Positions 27,701-42,700 of a stretch of DNA of 64,000 nucleotides are shown piece by piece. Below the pieces are notes generated by a model. It searched no databases. It was not told the DNA's origin and worked only from the letters and a program-made list of their open reading frames with translations. Source of the DNA: Amblyornis subalaris (taxonomy: Eukaryota; Chordata; Aves; Passeriformes; Ptilonorhynchidae). Both the position numbers and the translations under genes were made by a program. Where the stretch lies: assembly GCA_018881555.1 (NCBI GenBank), contig JACAXG010000111.1, forward strand, positions 1,364,001 through 1,428,000, written 5' to 3'. Numbering within the stretch: the stretch's first letter is position 1; the number at the start of each line of letters is the position of its first letter.

Positions 27701-30700
27701 CCTTCTCTGACCCCAAGAAAACCACAGTGTAGTTCTGATACGGCCCAGCAGCAGGGTCAACAGCAATTTTGGTCAGGCGATATCTAAAATAATAACATAG
27801 GATTTTCACAGATAAATCACAGAGCTAATCACAGAATTGTCACTTATTTAATCACTTTCTTCACTTCAGATAGGTGCATGGCAGTCTTCTAGCAACCATA
27901 TAAAACATTTAAGCACTTTTCCTACCTGACTATAAATCAACACATACTGTATCAGTTTGGCTCCCCAGATGTTGGGGAATTTTCATGTGTTTGCATGTCC
28001 ATACGTCCAATAGCATCCAATAGCCAGAAGAAGTGTCTTCAGAAAGCTGAAGGGGTGCTAAGAGTCTGAAGGCATTTAGGAATTATCCTTCCAAAAGCTT
28101 GGTGATTTCTTCAGACAGGGATAGAAAATCAGCTCAGTGAACTTTTTTTAAATTTCAAGCTCTCCCACACTAAAAGCAGCTGAACTAGATTCAACTTTTT
28201 TTTGTCAGGAAAAGCTACGCCAGTGCAATAGTAAGACACTAAACATCATTTTACCCCACTAAAAATAATCACACAACCGCCACCCAGCGAGTTCAGTGCT
28301 GAGGCGATATCGAATCTTGGGATGACACAATTTATTGAAAACAAGTATACTGATGATTTGGTACCAGTTAGCTGGTACTGCCTGTCAAAGGGAAGTAGTC
28401 TGTAAGCTTGCTGCTCTCATCTTCGGCCTGACACAAAAACCTGACAGAAGATACATTACTAAAACTATGTCATACCCTTCCAGAGCTAACTGCCCAACAC
28501 AATATTCTACCCTTGTTCAGAGGAAGGGAGGAAAATACGGCAAAAGTTAGTCATATTATTCTGTTCACAGCTGGAGGGTAGGTAAGTAGTATAGTGACCA
28601 CAGCAGAGAGTGGGAATGTATTGTGATAGGAAGGGGACAGTGAATTTAACACTTGCTGATTTATGAGTAATTGTTCCAATCTGTTACTATTTTTTTCTTC
28701 TTGCCACAGAAAGGATACAGATTATGTGATTACTTCTGCCTATATACTTCTGCAAACATTAAAGCTTACCAGTACATAACCCAACAGACATCTACATATC
28801 CTGTGAAGATATCCTGCCAGACATGTTTGTATCCTGTGTATGTATTCCTGGGTTGTCTGCTGATTCTTGTCCAAAGTTTTTACAGAGCTGTCTCAAACAC
28901 TGACCCATAAGCCAAGAGGCGGGTCACCCTTCCCTGCATGGCATTTCCTCCAACATCCGGTTTCAACACAGCATAGCTGGAAAGCATTGAGGGTCTTTCC
29001 TATCCTTCCTAGCTGCTGAGAGAGTTCTGCAGCACTTACTCAGCTCTGCCACCATTCCTGGATTCATGCCCAGGACACCAAGGACATTTATAGAGTTGGA
29101 GAGTAATCAGAGCAAGCCTATTAGCATAACTTGACAACTACGATGAGGACAAGAGTTCACTTGGTGGTACGTACCTGACCATTGTTCTCAGGAACCAGGG
29201 TCGATTAACAATGGAAGGTACAGCCTCGTCCATCAGTGGATGTGTTTTGATGAAGTTCAGAGTATCATCTGGGAACTCATTGGAAGTTACATATTTTTCT
29301 AGTGATGTAGAGCCAGCACAACAACCAGGCCTACATAAAACAAGAGAGTAAAGCCAGAAAACTTATTTGACGTCAAGGGCAAACCTCCTTTTGTGATGAG
29401 GCTCTCATTGAAACCTGATATACTTTACCAGAGTTTAATGTGGAGGAGGATTGAGAAGTGGTGGACTTGTTCAGCCCCTCAAGGGAAGCCTAAAATCCTG
29501 CTCTATCCTCTATTCAAAAGGACTTCACATGCCACTTAAAAGCACAAAGGCATTTCTTCATCAGGAGTGTTACACACACAGTTTGTAATTTATCCACTCG
29601 TGTGGAATGTAATCACTGCATGTGTGCGTTTGGCTTGATGTTGTCCACTGGCACAGGTGTTTTCTAATTTGTAACTTGCCTAGTTTACTGCTCCTTCCTG
29701 GAATAAAATCAGTCCCTATAATACAGAAGGAAGTTAATATTTTTAGCAGGTGTGAAAGAATGCTACTTTCAGTCCTGTCTGGTAGAATACAGACTACCGG
29801 AGAAGACAAACCTGAGAGCATCCATGTAAACATTGGTTTCACCCTTTGTTCAATTTGGATGAGATGACTTAAGAATGGCAGCACACCGAGGACTTTCACT
29901 GAAATGTTATCTATCATTCTTTGACAACTTAAATGCAAATCTGCTCACCTTATTTCTAAAACCTACCCTGTTCCTAAGAGGTAGCTTAATTTTCTTGCCT
30001 GGACAGGCCCTCTCTCAAAGGAAGTAGCAAAATGTTTTCTTGACAGTATTATGTAGGTCATTTTCTCCAATAAAAGGTCCATTTGATCCCATTTTCTAGA
30101 GCACTATGATTCTTCAAACCTTTGAGCCACTGTGAGATGGGATGATGAAAGACGGCCCATTCACTCATAAACACACTGCAGCATTCAATTTTCATCTACT
30201 CTGATGTGGGTAAAGTCACTGACATCAAGAGTAATGTCAACTTCAACAAAATACAGGACTGGTCCTATCATCTGTGTTGCTCAGATTTAGATAAGTGTTC
30301 AAACATTAGGTAAAAAAATCTTGTGTGGGAAGGTAGGATAGGATTGAAGGAACTAGCTCTGTCAACAAGTTTGGTCCCACAAGAGAGCAGGGAACACTAC
30401 ATGCAGACATTGTGTGATCTTGCCTCTTCATATCCAAAATATTTTGGTTGTCTTGTAATTGCGTGTAGAACTAGCAATAGAGGGAGAGAAGGAGAAACCG
30501 AGGGCATCACTGGTTTCCTAGGTCCTTACAACGGCATTGACCCATGAAGCAACATTCCCAGAGAACTCGAGGGAGCAGCCTACACCTTCTGGCATTGTGG
30601 TGTCTATGGTTTCTGTATATCCCATATGGAGGCCTATTTACTCTTAAATCCTAATGGCATGATTGGATTAATCCTGTTTTAATCTCAAAACTGGTTCAGT

Positions 30701-33700
30701 CAAGTAAACATAAAGCCAAGTAAACCCTGCTGTCTGGCCAAACAGGGAAGGGACACCCCTGAAAGGCTCTGGTAGGTTTCTGAGAAATTTTAGGATCAAT
30801 AGATGCAGTAATGTTTCTTTACCATACTGAGATATCAAAATAAAAATGACCTTATTTCAAAGGTGCCTCTTGTGTACTTCAACATGAGTTAGAAGTAATG
30901 ATTATTTGTATTAAGCAGATTGATGGTGAAATGTTATGCGAAACAGTGTTCACAATTCACATTATCTCCTTCAGGCTTAGAAAGAGTGGTATTATCCCAC
31001 CTTCATCACAACTGTTAGCCTGCTATTGGCTAATCCCTAATTTATAATTCAACTTTCTCTTCCTCCTATCCCCCTGAAACTGACTTCTCCTTCTCCTTTT
31101 CCCCTTCCCTGACAATATATCTCAGTAAGATCTAAAAAAATGACCTTGGAGCCCTGGTTCAGCCTTGCACTCCCAAGGCAGCCCATCATGTCAACAACTT
31201 GTTTGAAACACTGCAAAATGGAGAAGCAAATCCTGCAACACTGCTAGAAGCTGCATTACTAAGGCTCAGACTGAAAAGAGACACAGAATTTACCAGATTT
31301 TCCAGTCACCTCCAGGCTCTTCTCTTGAGCGACAACTTCCGAATTAAGACAGCACAGAAATACTACACTTGCCAAATCCAAAACATGATGGGCCAAATTT
31401 GGATTAGACAGAAGCCCAGTTGCCACCATGGAGCTTCATAGAATCACAGAATATCCTGAGGTGGAACTGACCCACAAGGAACACTGAAGTCCAGCTCCTG
31501 GCCCTGCACAGGACACCCCAAGAGTCACACCGTGTGCCATGAGAGCATTGTCCAAATGCTTCTCGATCTCTGTCAAGCTGGTGCTGTGACAACTTCTCTG
31601 GGGAGCCTGTGCCCAACCACCCTCTGGGTGAAGAACCTTTTTCTAATATCCAACCTAAATCTCCCCTGACACAATTTCATCCATTCGCTTGGGCCCTGTC
31701 ATTGGTCACCACAGAGGAGAGATCACTGCCTGCACCTCCTCTTCCCCTCACAAAGAAGTTGTAGACTGCAGTGAGGTGTCCCCTCAGTCTCCCGTTCTCC
31801 AGGCTGAACAAGGCAAGTGGCCTCAGCCACTTCTCATATGGTTTTCCCTCTAAGCCCTTCAGCATCTTTATAGCTCTCCTTTGGACACTCCCTAATAGCT
31901 TTAGATCCTTCTTATATTGTGGTGCTCAACACTGCACAGAGTACTTCAGATGTTTTTTTCTTCTGAAGTTATTTAAGATATCACAAGCAATGTAAAACAT
32001 GCATTGAAGTGGTAGAGCTTAACTGAGATAAATGAGCTCGGTTTATCTCTATGCATACCAATATCTCAGAGCAAAATGCCATTGGTGTAAATGAGTTAAC
32101 AAGTGTCTGTCAATAGCAACTTGTATGAAATGGTACTTGTAAAAAATATGAGGAGAGTGTAGGGAGGAGATGCATGCAAAAACAAAGCAAGTGGAAGCAA
32201 GGAAAACAATTCATAGCAGGAATGAGGTAAACTGAATCTCCACTTTGGTGGAATGCTCTTTTTTTGTCTCCATAATACATCCACTGTGGCACTTAAATTG
32301 CATGTTAATCATAGAACAGCAAACTGCAGAACTGGTGCAGATTTTGTAATGACATATATCCATTACTAACCAATTTGCAACAAATGTGTAACTCACACTG
32401 TTCTTAAGTGATTATTCTGCCCAAGTGGATCTGATGCTGGCCTGATTTATGTTACACAAATCTCGTTCAAGTGGAAAAAATCTCAATTGCAAAGTTTAGA
32501 CTCAAATTCAACTCAACGTTTACTTTACAGTTGCAACATGTATAATTGTATCTGCACCTTACAAGGCTGTTCAAATTATCAAAAGGCCTCTGTAGCCTGC
32601 ATGAAGGAACAGAACAATATCAATATACAGTGATACTGAGACATACCTGGGCTTAGGCACTCGTTCATCAGGAACTGGTGTCCATGTGGAATCTGGAGAC
32701 TTTTGTTCTTTGAATCTCCCAGTAAATACATTGGCAATGTCAAGCATGTCATAGGCACAAACTGCAGAGCCAGGGATGCTGCAAAGTGACATTTCCAAAA
32801 ATTGTTACTCATTCTGCAGTTATGCATAAAACATTGAGCAAAAAATATGCTCTGTAGAAGTCACAGTTACTCAATCCTGAACTCTGAATCTGGTATTGAC
32901 AGGAAAAGCGAGCCCAATGGTAAAGCCTGAATACCAATCAGCAGGCAGGTGCTGCCAGCAGAATTTATTTCAAAGCCTCTACAGAAAGAAATAATTGCAC
33001 TAATCTCGAACAAGCGAAACAATCTGTGAAACTCTGGCTACCGCTGGCAATGCATGAGGAGTAAAGGCCAGCCTCATTCAGAACCCATTATTTGGAAATG
33101 TAATAACATCTCTCGTACCAACTCTTGCAGCCCCTGTCATGCCTCAAAAATACACTGCAGACAGTTCAGAATTTGGTTCTAATCAAACTGGAAGCATGCT
33201 GCAATGTGCCATTGACCTGGCATTTACATGTAATTAGTCCATGCTCCCACAGCCTGATCTCCACGAAGTGTTCCCAATGAAAAAAGTTTAACTATGCTCA
33301 GGAATTTGCTCTACTCAATGAAATATAAAGAGCTTATAGAAATGAATCCAATGTTATTTTAAGATCATAGCATTGCAAATTTCAGCTTTTTGAATACTTG
33401 CATGCAACTGTATGACAGCATTGTCCAAATATAATTATATTCTTACCTACATGCTTTCTGAAAGGCTTATGGGTTTACCATGGTCTGTCACTTGGAAGGA
33501 AGAAATATTCATTTATCCCCCTTTCCTTTTTTTTTGAACATGAACTACTGTATTCATGTCTGACTTCCACCACTTGATTTTATTGGGTAAATAGTGTGAA
33601 CCCAGCTGGCTGAGGCTTTCAGTCCTGTTCTCAGCTAGTAGGTTACTATACATCAAAGAAAAAATGTGGAAACAATAATACTGTTACAGAGGACAAAGCT

Positions 33701-36700
33701 AAACTCCTAAAGGTATATAAATTGATAGAAAAACAACCCTTTGAATAGTAAAAAAATTCAAAATGCTTATTACTTGAAGGAAAACAAGTAGGGAAACAGT
33801 ACTGGTCTTACTTTGATCTCCATAAATTTGTGTTTTTATATGGAAGGAAACTTCAAAGCTCTATATTAACAAGATACTACACAGCAGGAGTTTTAAATGA
33901 AGGCAGCCATAAGTATGTTGACGGAAGAGATGGTCGAGGGTGTATTTGGCCACACAGAGGACCTCATCCTAACAGACACAAGACTCCAGCTAGATTTTAC
34001 ACATTGCTGAATTAAGTGCTAAAGAAAAAAACACAACCATAAGATCTTGAGGTGTGTTACACAGAACTAAAAGTGCTGAGAACTGTGCTCAACACACAAC
34101 TACACACTGATGGAGGCATTGCTGTGATGAGAGGACGGCAACATCTTTTACTCTTGAGGGTGGCAGTGTGCAAGTCTGTAGTATGATAAAGTGGTAAGGA
34201 CAGAGCACGGTGGGTCACAGCAAAGCCCCCTCCAGACTACTGGACTACAACCCATCCCTAGCTTTTACCCTGAGTGACCTTAGATTAGACTGAGGAATCT
34301 CTTCCAGTTCACTCTAGCGGGAGCTTTGTTCCAGAGACCAAAAGTATTTGTTGCCAACTTTTACTTAGTGGAGGAGGAATGAGAGAGATGCGTCCATGTT
34401 AGAGGTAGGTTTCACAGAATTACAGAAGCACAGAACATCCTGAATTGGAAGTGACTCACAAGGATTATTGAAGTCCAACTCCTGGCCCTGCACAGGACAC
34501 ACAAAGAATCATACCATATGCCTGAGAACATTGTCCAGAAGTTTCTTGATCTCTGTTAGGCTTGGTGCTGTGATCGCTTCTCTGGGGAACCTGTTCCAGT
34601 GCCCAACCACCCTCTGGGTGAAGAACCTTTTTCTGATATCCAACCTAAACCTCTCTGACACAGCTTCCTTGAATTCTATTACAAGTCAGCAGAGAGCAGA
34701 GATTGGTGCCTGCCCCTCCTCTTCCCCTCATGAGGAAGCTCTGAACTGCTGTGAGGTCTTCCCTCAGTCTCCTCTTCTCCAGGCTGAACAAGCCAAGTGG
34801 CTTCAATCACTCTTCGTATGACTTTCCCTGAAGGTCCTTCACCATCTTTGTAGCTCTCTTTTGAATGTCTCTAATACTTTTAGATCCTTCTAATATTGCG
34901 ACACCCAAAACTGCCCCCAGCACTCGAAGCGAGGCCGTCCCAGTGCAGAGCAGAGCACACAATCCACTCCCTCGCCCAGCTGTGCATGATGTCCCCCAGG
35001 ACAGGGGTGGACCTTCTGGTGGCCAGGTGTGCTAATGAGTTGTCTCCAAGAATATATGCCCTCCTGACATCTTCAATGTCTGGCAAAAACTGGGACCTAT
35101 AAAATAGTATTTTGATTTTTACATCAAATACTTAGATTTTAAAATGCAAGATTTACGGGAAAGAAGTACTCATGACACACCACAGGAAATACTAGCAAAG
35201 TAGGAGGACAATCTCAATTTTGAGATAATTGCAAGATACAGTCTATTTTCTGATATTGACTCTCTGTTTGTTCGCCTGTTTTTATTAAGATAGATCGCAT
35301 GAAAAGAGATCATCTTAATTTAAGCCTGTACTCCCTATTGGTGGCATAATTATTCCATTACAATTCCTATCGTTTTGATGTCAAAAGCAGCGATTATACA
35401 TTACAGGCCTAGGTTTACTCTCATTTTAAGTCAGTTCCATGAATGACCTCACTGAGGTCAGTCTTTGGCAAGAGGTAGCAAGGATGCAGCAAAACAAAAT
35501 TAATTTCATCAATAAAATTCCTCTTTCAGCTCAAATGTTACTCTATGAAACTATGATATATATTTTAATTAGAATGCTACTATTTTTTTAACATCTGTGG
35601 GAGTACTCAATAATTAGATACAGTTACTCTTCTAATAACTTCCAGAGAAACATGCTATAATGTGTAACAGTAATAAAATCCTTGCAGATGCACTGCTGCT
35701 TTTGGATAACCACGCAAACACAGAAATAGGTGATCTGGGGACCCTCCTTCCCAGCCAGCAAGACATCTTAGGACCTTGGTTGTCCCAGGAGAGTTGACGG
35801 CAGCAGGGTCAATGGGAGGTCAAGGGTCTATGCAAGAATGCAGGGATGCATGAAACAAAGAGAAGGGGATAATGTGGTTATTGGAGGTTTATATATAAAC
35901 AGGACAGACACAGTCCTCTCTTTGTGAGGAAAAAAATACCATATATTCTCTCTGGAATAACATTGTGCAAGTAACAGTCTGCAACACTTCTTGGTGGCTG
36001 GTGTGAATTACTCCCATGTAAAGAAAAGTATGTCTGAGGAATGTGTCCGGATAGTAAATGGTTGAAAGCCGCTCTGAGTCATCAGATAAGAAATGCAGTA
36101 AGCAATACCAGGGTACCTTAAAATTAAACACAAACTATCGCTAAGCGCAGGGTACCTAATAATTACATTGTATGAGCAATCATTTCTTGTGCTTTCATAA
36201 AGTAAAAAGAAACTGCAGTGAAAAGCGAAACATAAAGGAAATAGAAGGCAAAAGGTTATTGCAACTATTACCTATTATATGGAGTGGAGAATGTTGCTAA
36301 AACAACATCCCGGCCATTGAAATGGATAACATCTGTAACTGACTGTAGTATGTTAAAGTAGAAATGTGAGTCTCCAGGAACCGAGCAGTTCAACCTAGCC
36401 TTGAGAAAGGAAGTCCACTGTTTTTCCAGCACTCTCTGAGATCCTCCCATGTCATTTTTGCAAACCTGGGCCACCCTTGGGAAAACTACCTGGAAGGAAT
36501 AGAGCAAAAATAATGGAGAAAATTAAATGTTTGCTTGAACTACAGGCTTCGTTGGAATACTGCTTTTAAAATATTTGGAATAACACAGCAATGTGGTTAA
36601 TTTAACACCACATTTCTATAATCTGTGACAAATAAGTAACAGATTAAAATTAAGCTTTGGAACAGTGTGCTGTGAAAGATAAGACTGTGGCATTTACTAT

Positions 36701-39700
36701 ACAGCCATAAATCCTTCAGGAGATTCTCAACCCATATAAAACTCATTTCCATACAGACTGCTTAGCTTTCTATTTCCCCAAACAAAAGTACATTTCATAT
36801 TTACAATCCCTGCCACCCACACTGCTTCTCTGATTCTTGTGTTTTCAGCACTTAAAAACTATGAAAATCTTGCTGGGCTTTTATTCCTACTCTCCGTCTT
36901 TGTGACCTTGGTCAGCTTTTCTGACTGCTGAATCGGAAAGCTATTGTGAAATTAGCAAAAATACAGAATGTGTTTAATTATTCTTTGCAGAATGGCAGAG
37001 CCCTGTTTACTCAGCACTCCAACTCATATTTCTTATAGAAAAATTTCTCCCTGCTTTGGAATCCATTCTTAACAATTATCTACTATGCCAAACTAACTAC
37101 ACTAGCCTTGTGCTTTTCGTAATTTCAGAAAAGAGACTCCAGCATACACCATCACTGTAAGAAACCACACAGTTTCCTTTCATGACAGTGCAATGTTTCA
37201 CTCCAACCAATCATTTGGCTTGAACAATAGGAATCTTCTCAAAATGATGACCTTGTCGTCATGATTTATGGGTCTCATTTCAAGGTCACTCCTAACAGCA
37301 TTGGTCCAAGAATAGCATAAGTTTTCCTACTCCTGTATCTGACAAAGTCATTCCAGGCAATGTTTCTGCCCTTACCTTTCCCATGCTGTTGTACTCCACT
37401 GCGATTTCCCGGAAGAAGAAGTATATGTAATTGCCATAGTCAACTGCCTGAACAAAGTATGGTTCTAGAAAAAAACAACAACCCAAGACATCCTATTTAG
37501 GGACCATGTACAGGATACAGCATGAAAAGAGAAGCCTAACACATTCACACTTAACATCCAGAGGTGAAATGTCTTCATTTGACAAACTTGATCAGTTTTC
37601 AGAACTGACACCACCACTGCTGCAGAAAAATCACTGTCTGGGGACCGGAGAGCTGGGAAAAGCTTGTGCAACATCACTGTAAGGTACTTAAGTCCCTGCC
37701 ACCGATATGTCTGCCCTGTGTGGAATAAGAGGAAAGGTAAACAAGCATTTATAACTGTATGCCTGAAGGGTCCAAGCAGTGCTCTTTATGGCATGCAGGC
37801 TGTAAGTTGAGGGAATAACAAACCATGTAACCATTTCTGCCCACACATGTCTGTAGCAGCAAGCAAAGTGGGACAGCTACAGTTGACACCTGGCAAAACA
37901 TTTCTGCATGCAGAAAAAGACTTGAAATTATGGCTTTGCTCTCTATTAAATTCACTCCAAATGCTAACAATTCTTAACACCTACATGCAGCTAAACAGCA
38001 CCACCGTCCTTAACAATGAGGGCATTTAGAGCACAGAAATTGCCTAATTCAATGGCAGCAGTGCAGTCCTTAAGAACTGTAACAGAAAGGCTTTGTGCAA
38101 TATTCCCATTTTACTTTCATTAATGAACCTCAACATTACAAGATAAACCTTCTATACTTCATAAAGCCTTGACTGTTACCTAACCACCTTGTGGAAGGAA
38201 TATTTTCAAACACAGCCCAAGCACACAGAGCCCTGCAAGTTCCAACCTTTACATCCAACAGATGTAAACTGCTGGATTTCAGCTTGGAATACATATTCTG
38301 ATCGACCCAGCTCACAGCTTCTGTCAGGTCCACTAACTTGGGGTCAGGAGAAAAAAGAAAGAGATGAACTGATCAGTGTAAGCAGGAGATGTAATCTAGT
38401 TCCTTCTTTCTGCCAGAAGGCATTGGTGAAATGAAATGACAAACAGGTCCATCAGAAATCCAAGACTCTCAACACAGATGCTGCTTTTTTCATCTTGTTT
38501 GTTTATCTACCTTTTAACCACTTGGAGTCATGTTTAACTGTCCGCAGAGTTGGGCTGTCTCCAAGGCTCCGGTATATGACTGCATCTATTGCGAGGAAGT
38601 CGGTCACTGTGGCAGAATACAGCTTTCCCTCTGGGGAGGAAGGAAAGAAGAAAAAATGGGGCAGGAGCATTAGAAATAACACAATTGCCTTCTCCCATCA
38701 GTCAAATGAGAAGGCGGAAGCAAAACCATCACAGTCTCCTTAGGAATACTGAAGAGAAAAAAATCGAGCTACATAAATGGAACTGAATAATGAACAAGCA
38801 AGTCACCACTTTGCAAAATCGTAATTTCAGAGTGATGCTGTGGGAGAAAAAAACCCTTATGGAATAATTCTTCTTTGGTTTAGGTATGTCATACTGAACT
38901 ACTCTATCCAGTCACATGTCGCTAGTTCAATGTTCAGAAATTCTGCCTAGGTATGTCAGCAAAACAAATATAGCAGGACTGCTAGCTTTAACTGGGAGTT
39001 CAAACCAGACAGGTCTTGGAGACCGTCAGCTAATTGACACTTATGAAAATTTCTCCCCTTGAGAGCACTTCTCCTCTGCTAAAGATCACTAACAAAAAAT
39101 CAAATAGCATGCTGGCAGCCCTGCTGAAACAGGAATGCAAAGAGATGAAGGAGGATTGCCCATCAATGTTTCTTTTCTAACATGCATTTTAGGCATTTCC
39201 TGCATGAATTATGCATTCCTCTCTCTTAAGGAATGGAGAACGATGAGTGGAGTGATAAGAAAGGGCCTACAAAATGGCGCTCCAAGGACAACTAAAAGAT
39301 GTGAAACCATCAGGACATAAAAAGCATAAGCTTCAGCAACATTTTAAAATTTTATTTGTTGTCGAATCTGGTTGCAGATCATGTAACCGTACAGGACTGT
39401 TTTCATGTGTGAGATAGATCTTGGAACACGATGTCTGGTAGGAGCACAAGCATCACAGCACGAGCAAAGTAACTTGTGTCTCTGTTGTATCTGCATAAAA
39501 ATCAGAATTGTCTACACCTCCTTTTGCAGAGATTACGTTGGTGCCTTGAAGGCACCAGCACTGAGGACATATCCAGGACAAAGCAGAGAGGCTTCTATTG
39601 GTCAAGCTCTCCTCATTAGATTTTCAGACAACATTTAATTTAAGACTGAGAGGGAATCTCATTAATGCATATAACTGTCTCAAAGGTGGATGCCAAAAGG

Positions 39701-42700
39701 ATGGTGCCAGGTTCTTTTCAATGGTGCTTAGTGACAGGATGAGGAGCAATGTTCATAAACTAAAACACAAGAAGTTCCACCTCCACATGAGGAAGAACTT
39801 TACATCAAGGGTGGCAGAGCACTGGAACAGGCTTCCCAGGGAGGTCATGGGGTGTCCCTCCCTGGAGACATTCAAAACCCACTTGGACGTGTTCCTGTGT
39901 CACCTGTTCTCAGTGACCCTGCCTTGGCAAGGGGGGGTTGGGCTGGATGATCTCCAGAGCTGCCTTCCAATCCTAGCAACTCTGTGAGTCTGTGAATTTC
40001 AGCTCCAGATTTAAAATTCAGACTGTTTTTTGTTAGCAGGACTGTACGCTTTGCTCTGACTCATGTAATTCTTGTCCTTATTTGGCTACTTGAGAATGAG
40101 AATTTTTTCTTAGCAGAACACAAAAAATAATTACAACACGCACCTCCCCCTGCCGACCCCTGAATTTAAAATAGAATAATAAGATGAATTGTTTAGATAT
40201 GGATGTCTGAACTCATGTTAATACAACCACACATTTATTTTCTTTCCTGCCAAGTTCCTGAAGACTGTGTGACCACCTACAACTTGCACATATCAGCTGT
40301 AATAGCTACAGGCTGTAAGAAGAGCCATATTCATGTAAATACACATAACAAATTCAGATAACCTGGATTAATGCCCTAAACTGTTCTGAAACTGCTTTTC
40401 ACTGCACTCCAAAAAGTTATCATGGGTATCAATATGTATGGCATATAAAACAAAGATTTTCTGAAGCTGGCAGATTTATGGGGCATATTCTACAAGTATT
40501 TATTTGAACTGTATCAAATTTATTCTGAATCACCATCAAGAGATATGGTAATTTCTATAAATATCCTCTTTATTTTCAAATAATGAGAGGACTTTTTCAG
40601 TGACGAAGTGGGAGTCATCTTACTGAACTTCATCTGCATTCAAAGTGAATGTTTACAATAGGCTGGTCATATACGCTTTCTTGGCCAGTATAGTGAGAAA
40701 GACTTCTGAAAGGTCATTCACACTGTACTAAAGATAGGGAGTCTGAGACACATGGGAAGAACATTTCTCTGAAGGTGTTTCTCTCCTTCCGTGCTTTATC
40801 AATTACCCACTACAATTACAGAATTTCTACTGCATATTCTTGTGACTGTAATTAAGAAATTACATACTACCACTATCATCATCACTATTATTCTTGAAAC
40901 AAAAGGACCTATTTATTTACACTATAAAGAGTTAAAAAAAAAAAGACTCAGTTGAGAGTGGCTGAAATGTACTTGCACGATCTTAAATCTTAAGAGAAAT
41001 AACTAAAGTATTTCCATGTGAGAACCCAGGCTCTGTTTTCTAGCATCACACCTGCTGAAGGGGACTCACATTATCATGGATGACTTCTTTATTAGCTTCA
41101 TCACTTATTTTATAGCCAGATCTAAGAAAAGATCAGCAGGGTTCACAGTAAGAGAAGTTCAATAAAGAAACAATTTAATCTGGAATTAATGAAGAGACAT
41201 ACAAAAATACCACACAATCAACACCAAAATTAACCTCATTTATAAGACCTCACTTTTTCCAACTATCATAGTAGAAATCAGAGTTAACACTATTCTGTGG
41301 CATGCAGCATGAATCACCATGAACCAATACACTTCTCTCGTTTGTCTACAACAGCTGGTAAGATCATATTAAGATGTTTTCAGTTTTTAAAAAAAAATCA
41401 CCTTGCCTTTCCTTCTAGATCTAGAAAAGGGCATGCCACAGCACTTTCCCTAACTTCCTTTTATTATGAATGTTAACTTAGGCTTAGAGTTGTTAAAGAG
41501 CATATCCTGCTCAATCCTCATTACAGCTTACACAGTGTTATCACAAGCCTGGGCTGTAGGATGGAAAGCAAAAAGTTTATCTCTGTCATTTTACCTGCAA
41601 ACAATGCAACGTTGGCATGCTTTGCATCATAGGGGCACCTGGCCATTCCACTGAATTCTTCTTCCAGGAACTCCAAGGTATCCATCTGAAAAATCAAAGG
41701 AAGTTCCTCAGAGAAACAAAACTTCTTACCCAGGATGAGGCTTATGACAGTGTCTCTTCTTTTCTGGGCAGAGGGGAAGGCCCTTTTCTTTTCTGGGCAG
41801 AGGGGAAGGCCCTTTCTCTAACTCTGCTCCTGACTATGAAGTCAAAACCTGACAAAAATCATGATATTAAATAAAATTAGTCTGAAGAAAGTATATCCAG
41901 TAAGTCAGGTATTCTTTTGGAGCTAATCACTCTTACCTTGACATATTTTAAAAAAGTCTTCACTCTATATATCTGTACTGAAGCTTTGAACTGTAGCAGG
42001 CTATGTGGTCTGTGGTTCTGGCAAGGTTCCAAAATTTATCCTCAACAGTGACCCAACAGAAGTGCTCTTATACACAAAAAAGACTGCAAACTACAATAGT
42101 CAGAAGAAACAACACTAGGACAATTATCTCTAAGTGCATTTTTCTTCACCAAGTCTAGAGATCCTTCTGCTCTAGTCTCAACAGTTGCACACTCTTCCTT
42201 GATTTGCATGTTCAGAAAGATGCTCTTCAAGTTTTACTATATCAGTTGAGTCTGTATCACAGAGAAATCCTCTTACCATCAGGCAAGAATTAATCTGTGC
42301 AGGAATTGTAAATTCTGAGGCTTATATGTAATTCATGGGAAACAAATTCACCCTGGGCACTGATAATGACACAAATATACAGACTGACTTTACACTAAGT
42401 TCAAGAAGGTTTAGTGAGGTAAGGGAGAAATGTACACCTCTTACCTCTTTAAGATTCTTGTACTACTGTATTTTGGAATAAGAACCTTTGTAGGATATTC
42501 AGGTAACTTGTGCAGCTCACACTGCATAAATCACATACCGTGCAGATTCACAGAGCATGAAAAATAACCCACATGGCACCATCAACAACTTCAATCAACA
42601 TTTAGTTTGTATGTTACAGCTTCTAAGTCCTTCAGTGGATGATTTGTCATCGTTTGTTTTCTATCAGGTATTCTTCCCGTCAAAATTCACTCTGAGGGGA

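Noticed and set aside
41730..41792. A separate 34- or 63-nt exon between exons 5 and 6
   Set aside because: Although it has an acceptor and a GTAAG donor, the remaining intron to exon 6 would be only 44 nt and the 63-nt version contains an in-frame stop. An alternative acceptor is more plausible.
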